From positions 417,526-481,525 of the forward strand of contig JACKFA010000007.1 in the NCBI GenBank assembly GCA_020632715.1: 64,000 nucleotides of DNA. Direction: 5' to 3'. Shown here one piece after another: positions 23,927-32,800 of the stretch; position 1 is the first letter of the stretch; the number at the start of each line of letters is the position of its first letter. This DNA is from Deltaproteobacteria bacterium (GTDB lineage: Bacteria; Myxococcota_A; UBA9042; PHBI01). The notes under the pieces are model-generated. The model ran no database searches. It was given only the letters and a program-made list of their open reading frames with translations, and was not told where the DNA came from. A program made the position numbers and the translations under genes.

Positions 23927-25792
23927 TCAGGCGACCCCGAGGTCGCGGACGAGGGCGCGCACGACGCTCCCGAAGCGCCCCGAGCTCGCGCGGACGTAGG
24001 GGATCCCGACCTCCTTGGCGCGCGGCCCGAGGTCGAAGTCGACGTCGTGCCCGACGAAGCGGTGGGCCACGATGACGAGGTCGTAGCCGCCGTGGCTCAG
24101 CGCCTTCGCGGCGCTCTGGCGGCGGCGCTGGTCGACGAGCGAGAGCTTCACGTCGAGCCCGAGCCGGTCGCGCAGCTCGCTCTCGATCTCGGGCGACGCG
24201 CGGTTCGTGAGGAAGAGGGCGCGCTTGCCGTCGACGTGGGGGCGGAGGCGGACGACCTCGGCCTCGCCGGCGTCGTCGACGTTGTCGTCGGGGTCGACGT
24301 CGGCGTCGAGATCGTCGTCGTCCTCGTCGTCGCTCACGGCCTCGCCGCGGAGCGCGGCCTGGAGCGAGCGCAGGCGGCGCCGGTGCACGCGCTCGGCGCG
24401 CGGGAGGTCGTCGCTGTCGACGCTCAGGAGGAGCTCGCGGTGCGCGGCGAGGGCGTCGGCGATCTTGGCGTTCGGGAGCTCGTCCCCGAGCTCGAAGGCC
24501 GCCGCGAGCCAGGTGAGCACCTGCTCCTCGGGGGTCCCGGCGACCGGCGAGCGGCGCATGAGCGCCTTCCGCTTCTGCTTCAGCGCCTTCGCCTCCGGAT
24601 CCTCGCCGAGCTCGCGCGCCCAGGTGCTCGCGCTCGGGAGCCCGTCGGACGCGAGGCGCCGGGCGAGGCCGGGCAGGGTGCCGAGGGAGCGCATCGACGC
24701 GCGGCGGCGGAGCTTCCCGACGGCGTCGGCCCAGGCGGGGCCGTCGTCGACGTGGGGCCGGAGCCAGCGGAGGCGGGCGGCGAGGGCCTCGAGCTCACCG
24801 GGATCGTCGGGCTTCGCGGCGAGGGCCTTGTCGACGGCGGCGACGACTTCTGCGAGGCGGGCGTCGGGCGCGCTCGGCGCGGGAGCGCAGGCGCGGGCGT
24901 CGGCCCAGCCGTCGTCGTCGCGGCCAGCGGCCGCGAGCTCGGCGGGGAGCGCGGCGAGGCGGGCGTCGGCGGCGTCGGCGGCCTCGGCCCAGTCGTGGAG
25001 GCGTCCCCCGCCGGGGAGACCGAGCTCGGCGCCGGCGTCGAGGGGGGTGGCGCGGAGCTGCATGGCGGAGACGGAGCCCGGCCACCAGGCCTTCGCGAGG
25101 GCCGTGAGGTCGCGGACGGCCGTGGCGGCGGCGCGCTCGACCTCGTCGACGGGGCACTGGCCCTGGATGGCGCGGATCCGGCTCACGCGCGCGAGGAGCT
25201 CGAGGCGCAGGAGCTCGGGGGCCTTGCGGGCGAGGCGCGGGCGGTCGGCGGCGGTGCGGTCGCGCTCGCCCTGGAGGCGGGCGAGGGCGTCGGCGACGTC
25301 CTCGGGCGCGATCGGCGGCGGGCTCGGCGCGCGGGTGACGTGGCTGCGCGGCGCGGGCTCGGCCGGGGCCTCGGGCGCGGGGGCCGTGGCGGGCTCGAGC
25401 TCGGGCGCGGGCTCGGGGTCCGCGGCGGCCTCGCGCGCCGGCTCGACGGGGGCCGTCGACAGCGGCGGCGCCTCGGTCTCGGGCTCGGGGGCGGCCTCGA
25501 GGCCCGGGGGCGCCGGCGTCTCGGTGACGGCGGCGTCCTCTGGGGCGACGGGGTCCGCGGCCCGCGCGCGCCACAAATCGCGCGCGAGCCGCGAGGGTAG
25601 CATCCGCCCGAGCGCGTGGGAGAGCGCCCCCGCCTGGGTCGTGCCGAGGCCCTGCCAACGCTCGCCCTCGCGCTCGACGAGGCAGGTGACGACGGTGTCG
25701 CCGTCGAACGCCACGCGATAGCCGCGCGCCTCGAGCGCCTCTCGTTCCCTCTCCGCCGCGCCCTGGTCCAACTCTTCAAACGAACCGTGCAT
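23927..25792 (-). CDS. Large cytoplasmic protein with acidic/Pro linkers and a DUF2325-like C-terminal domain
   Basis: The chosen ATG at 25792 (HGSFEELDQGAAERE) gives 621 residues; an in-frame start at 25825 is less likely. Residues about 1-70 form a compact alpha/beta unit (YRVAFDGDTVVTCLV). About 85-165 are a Pro/Ala/Glu linker. The middle 170-490 is helical with repeated LARRLxxDGLP-like segments. An acidic stretch (DDEDDDDLDADVDPDD) lies at about 500-520, before a final domain of about 95 residues: KRALFLTNRASPEIESEL, YDLVIVAHRFVGHDVDF, VPYVRASSGRFGSVVRAL. This last part resembles DUF2325 nucleotide-binding-like domains. No membrane segment or catalytic motif is evident. Function unknown. 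Confidence 0.75.
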   Translation of the reverse strand: MHGSFEELDQGAAEREREALEARGYRVAFDGDTVVTCLVEREGERWQGLGTTQAGALSHALGRMLPSRLARDLWRARAADPVAPEDAAVTETPAPPGLEAAPEPETEAPPLSTAPVEPAREAAADPEPAPELEPATAPAPEAPAEPAPRSHVTRAPSPPPIAPEDVADALARLQGERDRTAADRPRLARKAPELLRLELLARVSRIRAIQGQCPVDEVERAAATAVRDLTALAKAWWPGSVSAMQLRATPLDAGAELGLPGGGRLHDWAEAADAADARLAALPAELAAAGRDDDGWADARACAPAPSAPDARLAEVVAAVDKALAAKPDDPGELEALAARLRWLRPHVDDGPAWADAVGKLRRRASMRSLGTLPGLARRLASDGLPSASTWARELGEDPEAKALKQKRKALMRRSPVAGTPEEQVLTWLAAAFELGDELPNAKIADALAAHRELLLSVDSDDLPRAERVHRRRLRSLQAALRGEAVSDDEDDDDLDADVDPDDNVDDAGEAEVVRLRPHVDGKRALFLTNRASPEIESELRDRLGLDVKLSLVDQRRRQSAAKALSHGGYDLVIVAHRFVGHDVDFDLGPRAKEVGIPYVRASSGRFGSVVRALVRDLGVA

Positions 25793-26173
25793 CGCGCGCC
25801 TCCGAGGTCCGGCCGGCTGAAACAAAACGCGCCGGCGCGTCTAGAGACCATCGGCACGCGGCACGGTCCGGCCAACGGTGGTCCCCGCTACGGCGCGCGG
25901 GAGGCGGCTGGGCGTGGGCGGGAGACGCGCCGCCCGATTGCTACCGTAAGCCTCGCCGACCTGCGCCTGCGCGTCCCCGAGTCGGCCGCTTCGCGGCCTT
26001 GGTCGGGGCCGCTCCGGCTCCGGTCAGCGAGGCCCGATCGCTACCGTAAGCCTCGCCGACCTGCGCCTCCGGCAACGCGCGTCGCGCCCTCCGGGCGCTT
26101 TGGCGCGTCGCCTCCGGCTCCGGTCAGCGAGGCCCGATTGCTACGGGCTCCGGTCAGCGAGGCCCGATCGCTA
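25793..26173. other. Intergenic region of about 380 bp dominated by a palindromic repeat
   Basis: The stretch between the leftward DUF2325-like gene (start 25792) and the stop of the leftward lipoprotein gene at 26174 has no convincing gene. Its right two-thirds is the repeat described at 25931-26174. The left part (25793-25930) must contain the promoter for the DUF2325-like gene, but no clear -35/-10 pair is visible. Confidence 0.6.
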
Positions 26174-26174
26174 C
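25931..26174. repeat. Nested palindromic repeat with 100-bp period
   Basis: CCCGATYGCTAC occurs at 25933, 26033, 26133 and 26163, so the first three are exactly 100 bases apart. GCCTCGCCGACCTGCGCCT follows two copies (about 25950 and 26050). GGCTCCGGTCAGCGAGGC precedes three (about 26016, 26116 and 26147). GCCTCGCCGACC and GGTCAGCGAGGC are complementary with one mismatch, making outer stems. Between them lie other hairpins, such as CCCCGAGTCGGCCGC facing GCGGCCTTGGTCGGGG at about 25975-26008. It resembles REP/BIME-type or MITE-like elements in non-coding DNA. Confidence 0.75.
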
Positions 26175-27343
26175 TACTCACAACTCTCGTCGAGCGCCTG
26201 CTCCGTCGTCTCCGTCGGCACGTTCCGTGCGGCCGTCAGCTCCTCGAGGAGCCACGCCCGCGTGCTGTCGAGGAGCCCGCTCTCGATGGCGTAGAGCGGC
26301 CGCACCTTCCGCACCGCGCAGAGCTGCTTGAACGCCCTCGCGATGTCCCCGAGGTCGCCCCGCTTCAGCGCGTCGAGCCAGCCCCGCACCCGCGGCTCCA
26401 CGTACTGCCTCGCGTCCGGCACCTCCGCGTCCTCGTCGAGCTGCGCGAGCACCTTCTCCGCGTCCGCGTACGTCGCGAGCCGCCTCACGTGCAGCCGCCC
26501 CGCCGCCGCCACCGGCACCGGCAGCTGGTTCGCCCCCGCCACCATCAAGTACACCCGCCGCGGCTTGCCCTCCGGGTCCGTCTGCTGCTCGACCCCCTTC
26601 ACGAGCATCACCCCGAGCGGCGGCATCACCACCCACTGCCCCGCCTCGTACGCCGGCGGCTTCGACAGGTCGTCCTCCGGCACCGCGTCCGCCGACGGCG
26701 GCGGCGGCACCACGTCGTACGCCGCGTCCCGCGCGTCCGGCGCGCTGAACCCGATCGTCGCCGCCAGCTCCCGGTTCGCCCCCGGGCGCTTCGCGTCCGC
26801 GAGGTAGCTCTCGAGCGTCGCCCCGCTCACCCCGAGCGCCGCCCCCGCCGCCGTCGCGTCCCCCACGATGCGCGGCGCCCCGTACTCGCTCTCCATCGCC
26901 GCGAGCGGCGCGCCCCGGTCGTACACCGACCAGCTCCACCCGCCGTCCGTCGTGTAGAACGCGATCGCCGGCACCTTCAGCGCGTCCGACACGCTCTGCG
27001 CCCAGCTGTCCGCCCGCGTCTTCCCGCTGTCGTTCGCCCCGCGCAACGCGCACCACGAGCCCGTCTCGCGCACCCGCACCTGCCGCGGCACCACCACCCC
27101 CGGGAGCGCCGCGTACGCCGCGAGCGCGTCCACCGCGCCCTGACAGGGGCTCGTCTTCACGGCGAGCCAGGTCTCGCCGACGTGCACGACCGGCCCCGCC
27201 CCCGGCGGCCCGCCCTTCTCCGGGCGCGCGAGCTCCTTCACCGTCGGCGGCCCCTCCGGCCCCTCCGGCGTCGACGCGCACCCGCCGCCGCCGAGCGCCG
27301 CCGCGGCGAGCGCCGCCACGGCCAGCCGGCGCGCCCGGGTCAC
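26174..27343 (-). CDS. Lipoprotein of unknown function
   Basis: The GTG start at 27343 overlaps the stop of the upstream gene (GTGA) and gives 389 residues. The signal ends in LGGGGCAS (Cys22). The mature protein is mixed alpha/beta, with an N-terminal part that contains an SPCQGAVDALAAYAALPGV segment and the paired Cys SPC and SWCALRG. Its C-terminal half has helices arranged like TPRs (AEKVLAQLDEDAEV, WLDALKRGDLGDIARAFKQLCAVRKV). No catalytic motif or known family was recognised. It is coupled to the small gene at 27340-27654, and the palindromic repeat array starts immediately after its stop. Confidence 0.75.
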   Translation of the reverse strand: MTRARRLAVAALAAAALGGGGCASTPEGPEGPPTVKELARPEKGGPPGAGPVVHVGETWLAVKTSPCQGAVDALAAYAALPGVVVPRQVRVRETGSWCALRGANDSGKTRADSWAQSVSDALKVPAIAFYTTDGGWSWSVYDRGAPLAAMESEYGAPRIVGDATAAGAALGVSGATLESYLADAKRPGANRELAATIGFSAPDARDAAYDVVPPPPSADAVPEDDLSKPPAYEAGQWVVMPPLGVMLVKGVEQQTDPEGKPRRVYLMVAGANQLPVPVAAAGRLHVRRLATYADAEKVLAQLDEDAEVPDARQYVEPRVRGWLDALKRGDLGDIARAFKQLCAVRKVRPLYAIESGLLDSTRAWLLEELTAARNVPTETTEQALDESCE

Positions 27344-27654
27344 GGCCCGACGTCCGCCCACGGCTGCTCGTCGAGCTCGGGCACCTTCCAGAACTCGCCC
27401 CGCTCCGAGTCCCAGCCGAACTTCGGGTCCTGCACGACCTTCAGCCGCGCCATCAGGTGGTCGAGGAAGCGCCTGAGCCGCTCCTCCTTCGTCTCGCCGG
27501 TCGGCGAGAGCCCGAACGCGTCGATCTCGTTGAGGCTCACGTCCTTCCCGGCCTTGATCCGCTCGAGCTTGTCGGCGACCTCCTTCCCCTTCGCGAGGAT
27601 CGCCTTCTTCCACCGCTCGCGGTCCTCCGCCGTGTACTCCGAGGTCGCGCTCAT
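27340..27654 (-). CDS. Small hypothetical protein co-translated with the downstream lipoprotein
   Basis: The ATG at 27654 gives 104 residues. It is charged and mainly helical (RERWKKAILAKGKEVADKLE, IKAGKDVSLNEIDAFGLS, KEERLRRFLDHLMARLKVV) and ends PELDEQPWADVGP. There is no signal peptide. The stop overlaps the GTG start of the lipoprotein by four bases, so translational coupling is likely. It is divergent from the TamA-like gene. I do not recognise the family. Codon use matches the neighbours, which supports a real gene. Confidence 0.7.
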   Translation of the reverse strand: MSATSEYTAEDRERWKKAILAKGKEVADKLERIKAGKDVSLNEIDAFGLSPTGETKEERLRRFLDHLMARLKVVQDPKFGWDSERGEFWKVPELDEQPWADVGP

Positions 27655-27684
27655 GTCCGTTCTTCGCTCCGTCCGAGGAGGTCT

Positions 27685-27712
27685 TTGACTAATGGCGCCG
27701 TTCGCGCACAAT
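27685..27712 (+). promoter_or_regulatory. Candidate sigma-70 promoter for the tamA-like/tamB unit
   Basis: TTGACT at 27685-27690 (five of six to TTGACA) is followed after 16 bases by CACAAT at 27707-27712 (four of six to TATAAT). Transcription would begin near 27719, before both candidate starts of the TamA-like gene (27745 and 27779). The surrounding bases are less GC-rich than the genes. Confidence 0.45.
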
Positions 27713-27744
27713 GCCGGGACCCACGTTACGCGGCCAGCTGCCAG

Positions 27745-29802
27745 TTGGAAACCCTGACGCCTCCTCTCCCGTCCGCGCATGGCACGGCCCGTCGCCCGAG
27801 CCCTGCGCCCCCTTGGTTGCTCGCCGCCGCCCTTCTGCTCGGCGCCTGCTCGCATTTCGAGAAGCCGACCCTCCCGGGCGAGACCCACTACGCCGTCCGA
27901 TCCTTGAAGATCGAGGGCGTGAAGCCGCTCGCCCTCGACTGGTCGCCCCTCGAGAAGACCCTCGCCGCCCGCGCCGACCAGTTCCTCATCGGCGGCTCCC
28001 CCTACAACCCCTACCGGAAGGCCGAGGACGGGCGCCGCATCGTCGCCTTCTGGCAGAGCAACGGCTACTTCGACGCCACCGTCGCCGACTCGAAGGTCGC
28101 CTTCGACGACGCCGAGAACGCCGCCGACATCACCTGGGTCGTCGACGAGGGGCCCGCCTACGCCATCCGCAGGATCGAGGTCCGCGGCGCGCCCCCCGGC
28201 TGGCACGACACCCTCGCCGCCGAGATCCCCTTCAAGGCCGGCGCCCCCGTCCTCGTCGACCCCTACCGCTGGGTGCGCCACGCCATGGCGAACGACCTCC
28301 GGCGCGCCGGCTACATGCGCTCCGAGGTCTACAGCCGCGCCTTCGTCGACCGCGCCGCGAAGGCCGTCGACTGGTACTTCTACGTCGACGCCGGCCCGAA
28401 GTCCGTCGTGGGCGCCATCACGGTGAAGGGCAACGACAACGTCCCCGCCGAGCTCGTCATCGCCCGCTCGGGCCTCCGCCCCGGCGACCCGCTCGACCTC
28501 GACACCATCGCGAAGCGGGAGCTCGATCTCCTCGACACGGGAGCCTTCGACACGGCCCGCATCTACGCCGACTTCGGCACCGAGTTCGTCACCAACGCCG
28601 TCCCGCCCGACTCGTGGATCCCGCCCGACACCGGCGGCGTCATCAAGCCCGAGCAGATCGGCCCCGACGGCGAGCTCATCCCGCGGAAGGGGCTCCGCTC
28701 CGAGGTCGACGTCACGCTCGTCGTGAGCGAGTTCCCGTCGACCCAGGCGCGCGTCCACGCGGGCGTCAGCGCCGACCTCGAGCGCGTCGACCCCGAGGCC
28801 GGCTTCGACCTCCAGCTCCGGAACGCCTTCGGCCCCCTCCAGCACCTCGTCGTCGGCGGCCGCGTCGGCTACGACGTCCGCTGGCGCGGCGACGAGGACG
28901 AGCCCACCGGCCTCTTCGGCTCCGCCAAGGTGCAGTACCTGACCCCCGGCTTCCTCGCGCGCTTGCTCGACTTCCGCGTGACCGCGCAGATCGACGAGGA
29001 CCTCTACCCCGGCTTCCACTGGCGCACGGCGGCCGCGGGCCTCGGCTTCTTCACGCTCCTCGCGAAGGGGCTCGTCCTCGACATCGAGCCGCGCTTCCGC
29101 GCCGACTGGGCCGTCGGCGTCGGCACGCTCGACCCCACGGTCGCCGCGGCGCTCGACGTCCGGAACGCCGAGCGCACGCTCACCGGCGAGCTCCAGGTCG
29201 CCCTCATCGCCGACGGCCGCGACAACACCTTCGAGCCGATGGAGGGCTACCTCGTCGCGCTCCGCGGCTCGTGGGGCGCCTTCGGCGACGCGCCCTGGCT
29301 CCGCGCCGGGCTCGACCTCCGCTACCTCGTGAAGTTCGGGCTCGACGTGTCGCTCGGCTTCCGCGCCGCCGGTACCTGGATCGTCGCGCTCGACGACCAG
29401 GCGGGCGTCCCCATCGGCGCGCGCCTCTTCGGCGGCGGCGCCTACGGCGTGCGCGGCTTCGGGACGCGCCGCCTCGCCCCCTACGCCAACGCCTGCCGCG
29501 ACGACGGCCACTGCCAGGACATCCCCGTCGGCGGCACGAGCCTCTTCGAGGGCTCCGCCGAGCTCCGCTGGCTCCCGTTCCGGAAGCAGTTCGGCGCGAC
29601 CGTCTTCGTCGACCTCGGCGGCGCCAGCGTCGACGTGAACCCGTTCGAGGCGGGCGTGTCCGCGGCGGTCGGCCTCGGCCTGCGCGTCCGCACCTGGCAC
29701 ATCCCGCTCGCGCTCGACTTCGCGTACCGCGTGACGGACGTCGCGGCCTACGGCGACCTCGACCGCTTCCTGGTCTTCGCGCGCATCGGGGAGGCGTTCT
29801 GA
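27745..29802 (+). CDS. TamA/BamA-family outer-membrane assembly barrel with a lipoprotein signal (TamL-like)
   Basis: In frame the protein runs from a TTG at 27745 (685 residues). A lipoprotein signal is visible as WLLAAALLLGAC, giving lipidation near 27847. Three POTRA-like units follow (opening YAVRSLKIEGV, YAIRRIEVRG and VVGAITVKGN). Then comes a 16-strand barrel with the family signature VRGFGTRRLAP and ends in LDRFLVFARIGEAF. It should help insert proteins into, or link, the outer membrane with TamB, encoded directly downstream with TGATG overlap. Lipidated TamA homologues (TamL) are known in Bacteroidetes. The start is doubtful: an ATG at 27779 with a much better n-region lies one frame away, and one extra C in the run at 27808-27812 would join it to the lipobox. 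Confidence 0.88.
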   Translation: METLTPPLPSAHGTARRPSPAPPWLLAAALLLGACSHFEKPTLPGETHYAVRSLKIEGVKPLALDWSPLEKTLAARADQFLIGGSPYNPYRKAEDGRRIVAFWQSNGYFDATVADSKVAFDDAENAADITWVVDEGPAYAIRRIEVRGAPPGWHDTLAAEIPFKAGAPVLVDPYRWVRHAMANDLRRAGYMRSEVYSRAFVDRAAKAVDWYFYVDAGPKSVVGAITVKGNDNVPAELVIARSGLRPGDPLDLDTIAKRELDLLDTGAFDTARIYADFGTEFVTNAVPPDSWIPPDTGGVIKPEQIGPDGELIPRKGLRSEVDVTLVVSEFPSTQARVHAGVSADLERVDPEAGFDLQLRNAFGPLQHLVVGGRVGYDVRWRGDEDEPTGLFGSAKVQYLTPGFLARLLDFRVTAQIDEDLYPGFHWRTAAAGLGFFTLLAKGLVLDIEPRFRADWAVGVGTLDPTVAAALDVRNAERTLTGELQVALIADGRDNTFEPMEGYLVALRGSWGAFGDAPWLRAGLDLRYLVKFGLDVSLGFRAAGTWIVALDDQAGVPIGARLFGGGAYGVRGFGTRRLAPYANACRDDGHCQDIPVGGTSLFEGSAELRWLPFRKQFGATVFVDLGGASVDVNPFEAGVSAAVGLGLRVRTWHIPLALDFAYRVTDVAAYGDLDRFLVFARIGEAF

Positions 29803-32800
29803 TGGCTCGCGCGGTCACGGACGAAGAGCTCGAGGGCGGCGGCGCGGAGCCGGTCGCGCCGAAGCCGAAGAAGCCGCTCTGGCGGCGGATCCTGAAGTGG
29901 TTCTTCGTCACCGTCGGGATCCTGCTCCTCCTGGTGTTGCTCTTCGTCGGCTTCCTCCACACGGGGCCCGGGAAGAGCCTCGTGAAGGGGATCGTCGAGG
30001 ACAAGCTCAACGAGCGCGTGAACGGCAAGGTCACCCTCGGCGAGCTCGACTACGCCCTCTTCGGCGACCTCGGCATCAAGGAGCTCGTGTTCCAGGACGC
30101 CGACGGCAAGCAGGTCCTGCGCCTCGGCGCGCTCGACGTGGCGCCGTCGTGGGGTGATCTCCTCGGCGGGAACATCGTCGTCGAGCGGCTCGCCGTCGAC
30201 GGGCTCGACGTGGACGCGGCCGCCTACGCGGACGGCAGCACCACCTTCTCGCGGCTCTTCAAGGAGCCGATGAAGCTCGACGGCAAGAAGCCGCTGAAGC
30301 TCGAGGACGTCGACGTGAAGCACGTGAACGTGCACTTCACGCGGCCCGACGGCACGGACCTGCGGGTCACCGACTTCCACGTCCGGCTCGCGGCCGACGT
30401 CGACAAGGTCAACGAGAAGCTCGACGCCGCGATCTCCGAGCTCGGCTTCGACCTGAAGCTCGTGAAGCCCGGCCTCTCCGTGGCCATGCCGTTCTCGACC
30501 GGCCTCGACGTGCACCGCGCCGGGCGCGTCGCCGACCTCACGACGAAGCCCATCACGACGACCATCCACCTCGAGCGCGACGGGCAGCCGCCGCAGGACA
30601 TCCCGCTGAAGATAGGCTCCCTCGCGCTCTCGACGAAGGCGTCGGGGATCGTGGTGTCCGTCGACGGCGTCGAGGCCGGCCCGCTCACTATCGAGCGCCT
30701 CGCCGCGGTCGCGCAGCTCGGGCCGGACGGGCTCCCGGCGGGGCAGCAGTCCGTCGCCATCACGAAGCTGCACATCGCGCGCGACGCCCTGAACGACCTC
30801 CTCGGGCGGTCGCTGCTCCTGTCGGACGTCACCGTCGACGTGACCGCCGTCGGGCCGCCCGACGCCGTCGCGGTCGCCGGCAACGTCGCCACCGACGGCG
30901 GCAACCTGAGCCTCACCGGCACGGTCGACGCGCACGACCCGCTCGAGCCGCGCTACGACCTCGTCTTCGTGGGCGCCGGCATCGACACGGAGAAGCTCCT
31001 CGCGGGGCCCGGGCCCGCGGTGACCACCGAGTTCAAGCTCGCCGCGAAGGGCAAGGGGATCCGCCCGGGCGCCGCGGACGCCGACATCACCTTCGACCTC
31101 GGCCCGACCGTCGTGAACGGCAAGGCCATCGAGTCCGTGCACGCCGAGGTCGCGGCGCGCGGGCCGGTCATCAAGCTCGAGGAGCTCACGGTCTCGGCCT
31201 ACGGGCAGACCCTCGTCGTCGACGGCGAGATGAACCGCGAGACGCGCGAGGTGTCGGGCTCCATGAAGACGAAGGCCGGGCTCGCCGACGCCGTCGCGAA
31301 GGCGCGTGAGGCGGGCGTGCTCATCGTGCCGCTGCCGGCGCTCGGCGGGAGCCTCGACGTGGACCTCCACTTCGCCGCGACGCTGAAGCCGCGGCCGGTC
31401 GCGGGCGCCGAGGCGGCGCCGACCGAGGAGCCGCCGCCGTCGGGGATCACCGTCGCGCTCGAGAAGCTGCCCATCGAGAAGGGGCGCCTCTGGGGGCACG
31501 TGACGGGCGAGGACATCCAGGCGGACGCGCGCAAGGTGGGCGCGCTGAGCTTCGTCGTGGACGCGGCGCTCGCGGATCAGAAGCCGACGGGCACGGTGAA
31601 GCTCGCGGCGAGCGACGTGGACACCGGCACGCGCCACCTCGACGAGGTGGCGGTGGACCTCACGCTCGACGGCTTCGAGCAGGACATCGTCGTCAAGGTG
31701 CGGGACGAGGCGCAGCGGCTCGCGGTGGACGCGGCGGCGCACACGAAGCTCGACCTCGCGACGCGGCACGTCACGGCGACGTTGAAGTCGCTCGAGCTCG
31801 CGCGCGGCGGGGCCCACGTGGAGCTCGCGCGGCCGGTGACGCTCGAGGTCGACGCGCCCGATCCGAAGGGCGCCGAGCAGACCTTCACCCTGCCGGCGAC
31901 GACGCTCAAGGTCGCGGGCGGCGAGGTGACGCTCGGCGGGCGGGCGCGTTTCGTGCGCGACCCCGAGCACCCCGAGGCGCAGCGGCTCGCGGACTTCGGG
32001 GGCAACGTCGACCTCGACGGGCTCTCGCTCGGCGCGCTCGCGGCGCTCGCGCGGCGGCCGACGCGCGGCGTGAGCGGGCGGATCTCGGGCCATCTGACGG
32101 CCGACGGCACGCTCGACAACCCCTCGGTCGGCTTCGGCGCGACGATCACGGCGCGGGCGCCGACGGCGCCGTCCGCGGCGACGATCCGGCTCTCGGGTGG
32201 GATCATCGACAAGCGCCTGTCGCTCGACGCGAAGGTGCTCGGGAAGGGCCGCGACCCCGTCGCGACGCTCTCGGTGAAGGCGCCGCTCGCGATGGCGCCC
32301 GGGAAGAAGCCGGGCCTCGCGCCGGGCGGGCGGCTCCTCGTCGACATGGCGGTCGAGCCGACGACCTTCGGGGAGCTCGCGGCCATCCTGCCGGCGAAGG
32401 TGGGCGAGAAGCTCGATCCGAGCGGCACGATCGAGGCCAACGCGCACCTCGCGGGGTCGCCGGCGCGGCCGACGGGGCGCTGGCGGCTCGCGGTGGCCGG
32501 GAAGCTCGCGCCCGAGGGGAGCGCGCTCCACGGGAAGACGCAGCGCGTGGAGCTCGGCGGCTCCTTGACGCCGGACGCGACGGGGGTCGCGCTGGCCTCG
32601 GCGGCCGACGTCTGGATCGACGCGTCGGGCGACAAGCTCGTCGGGCTCACGCTCGACGGGCACTTCGAGCGCTCGCCGCTCCTGCCGACGCGGCTCGAGC
32701 GGCCGTGGCACCTCGGCGGGCGGCTCGCGGAGATCGACCTCGCGAAGGCGCGCCTGCCGACGCCCAACGCGCCGCGGGCCGGGCGCGTGTGGGCGTCTTT

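Noticed and set aside
25931..26174. CRISPR array reading of the repeated units
   Set aside because: There are only three to four units, they are palindromic throughout, and the sequence between them is itself hairpin-forming, not unique spacers. No cas gene is present.
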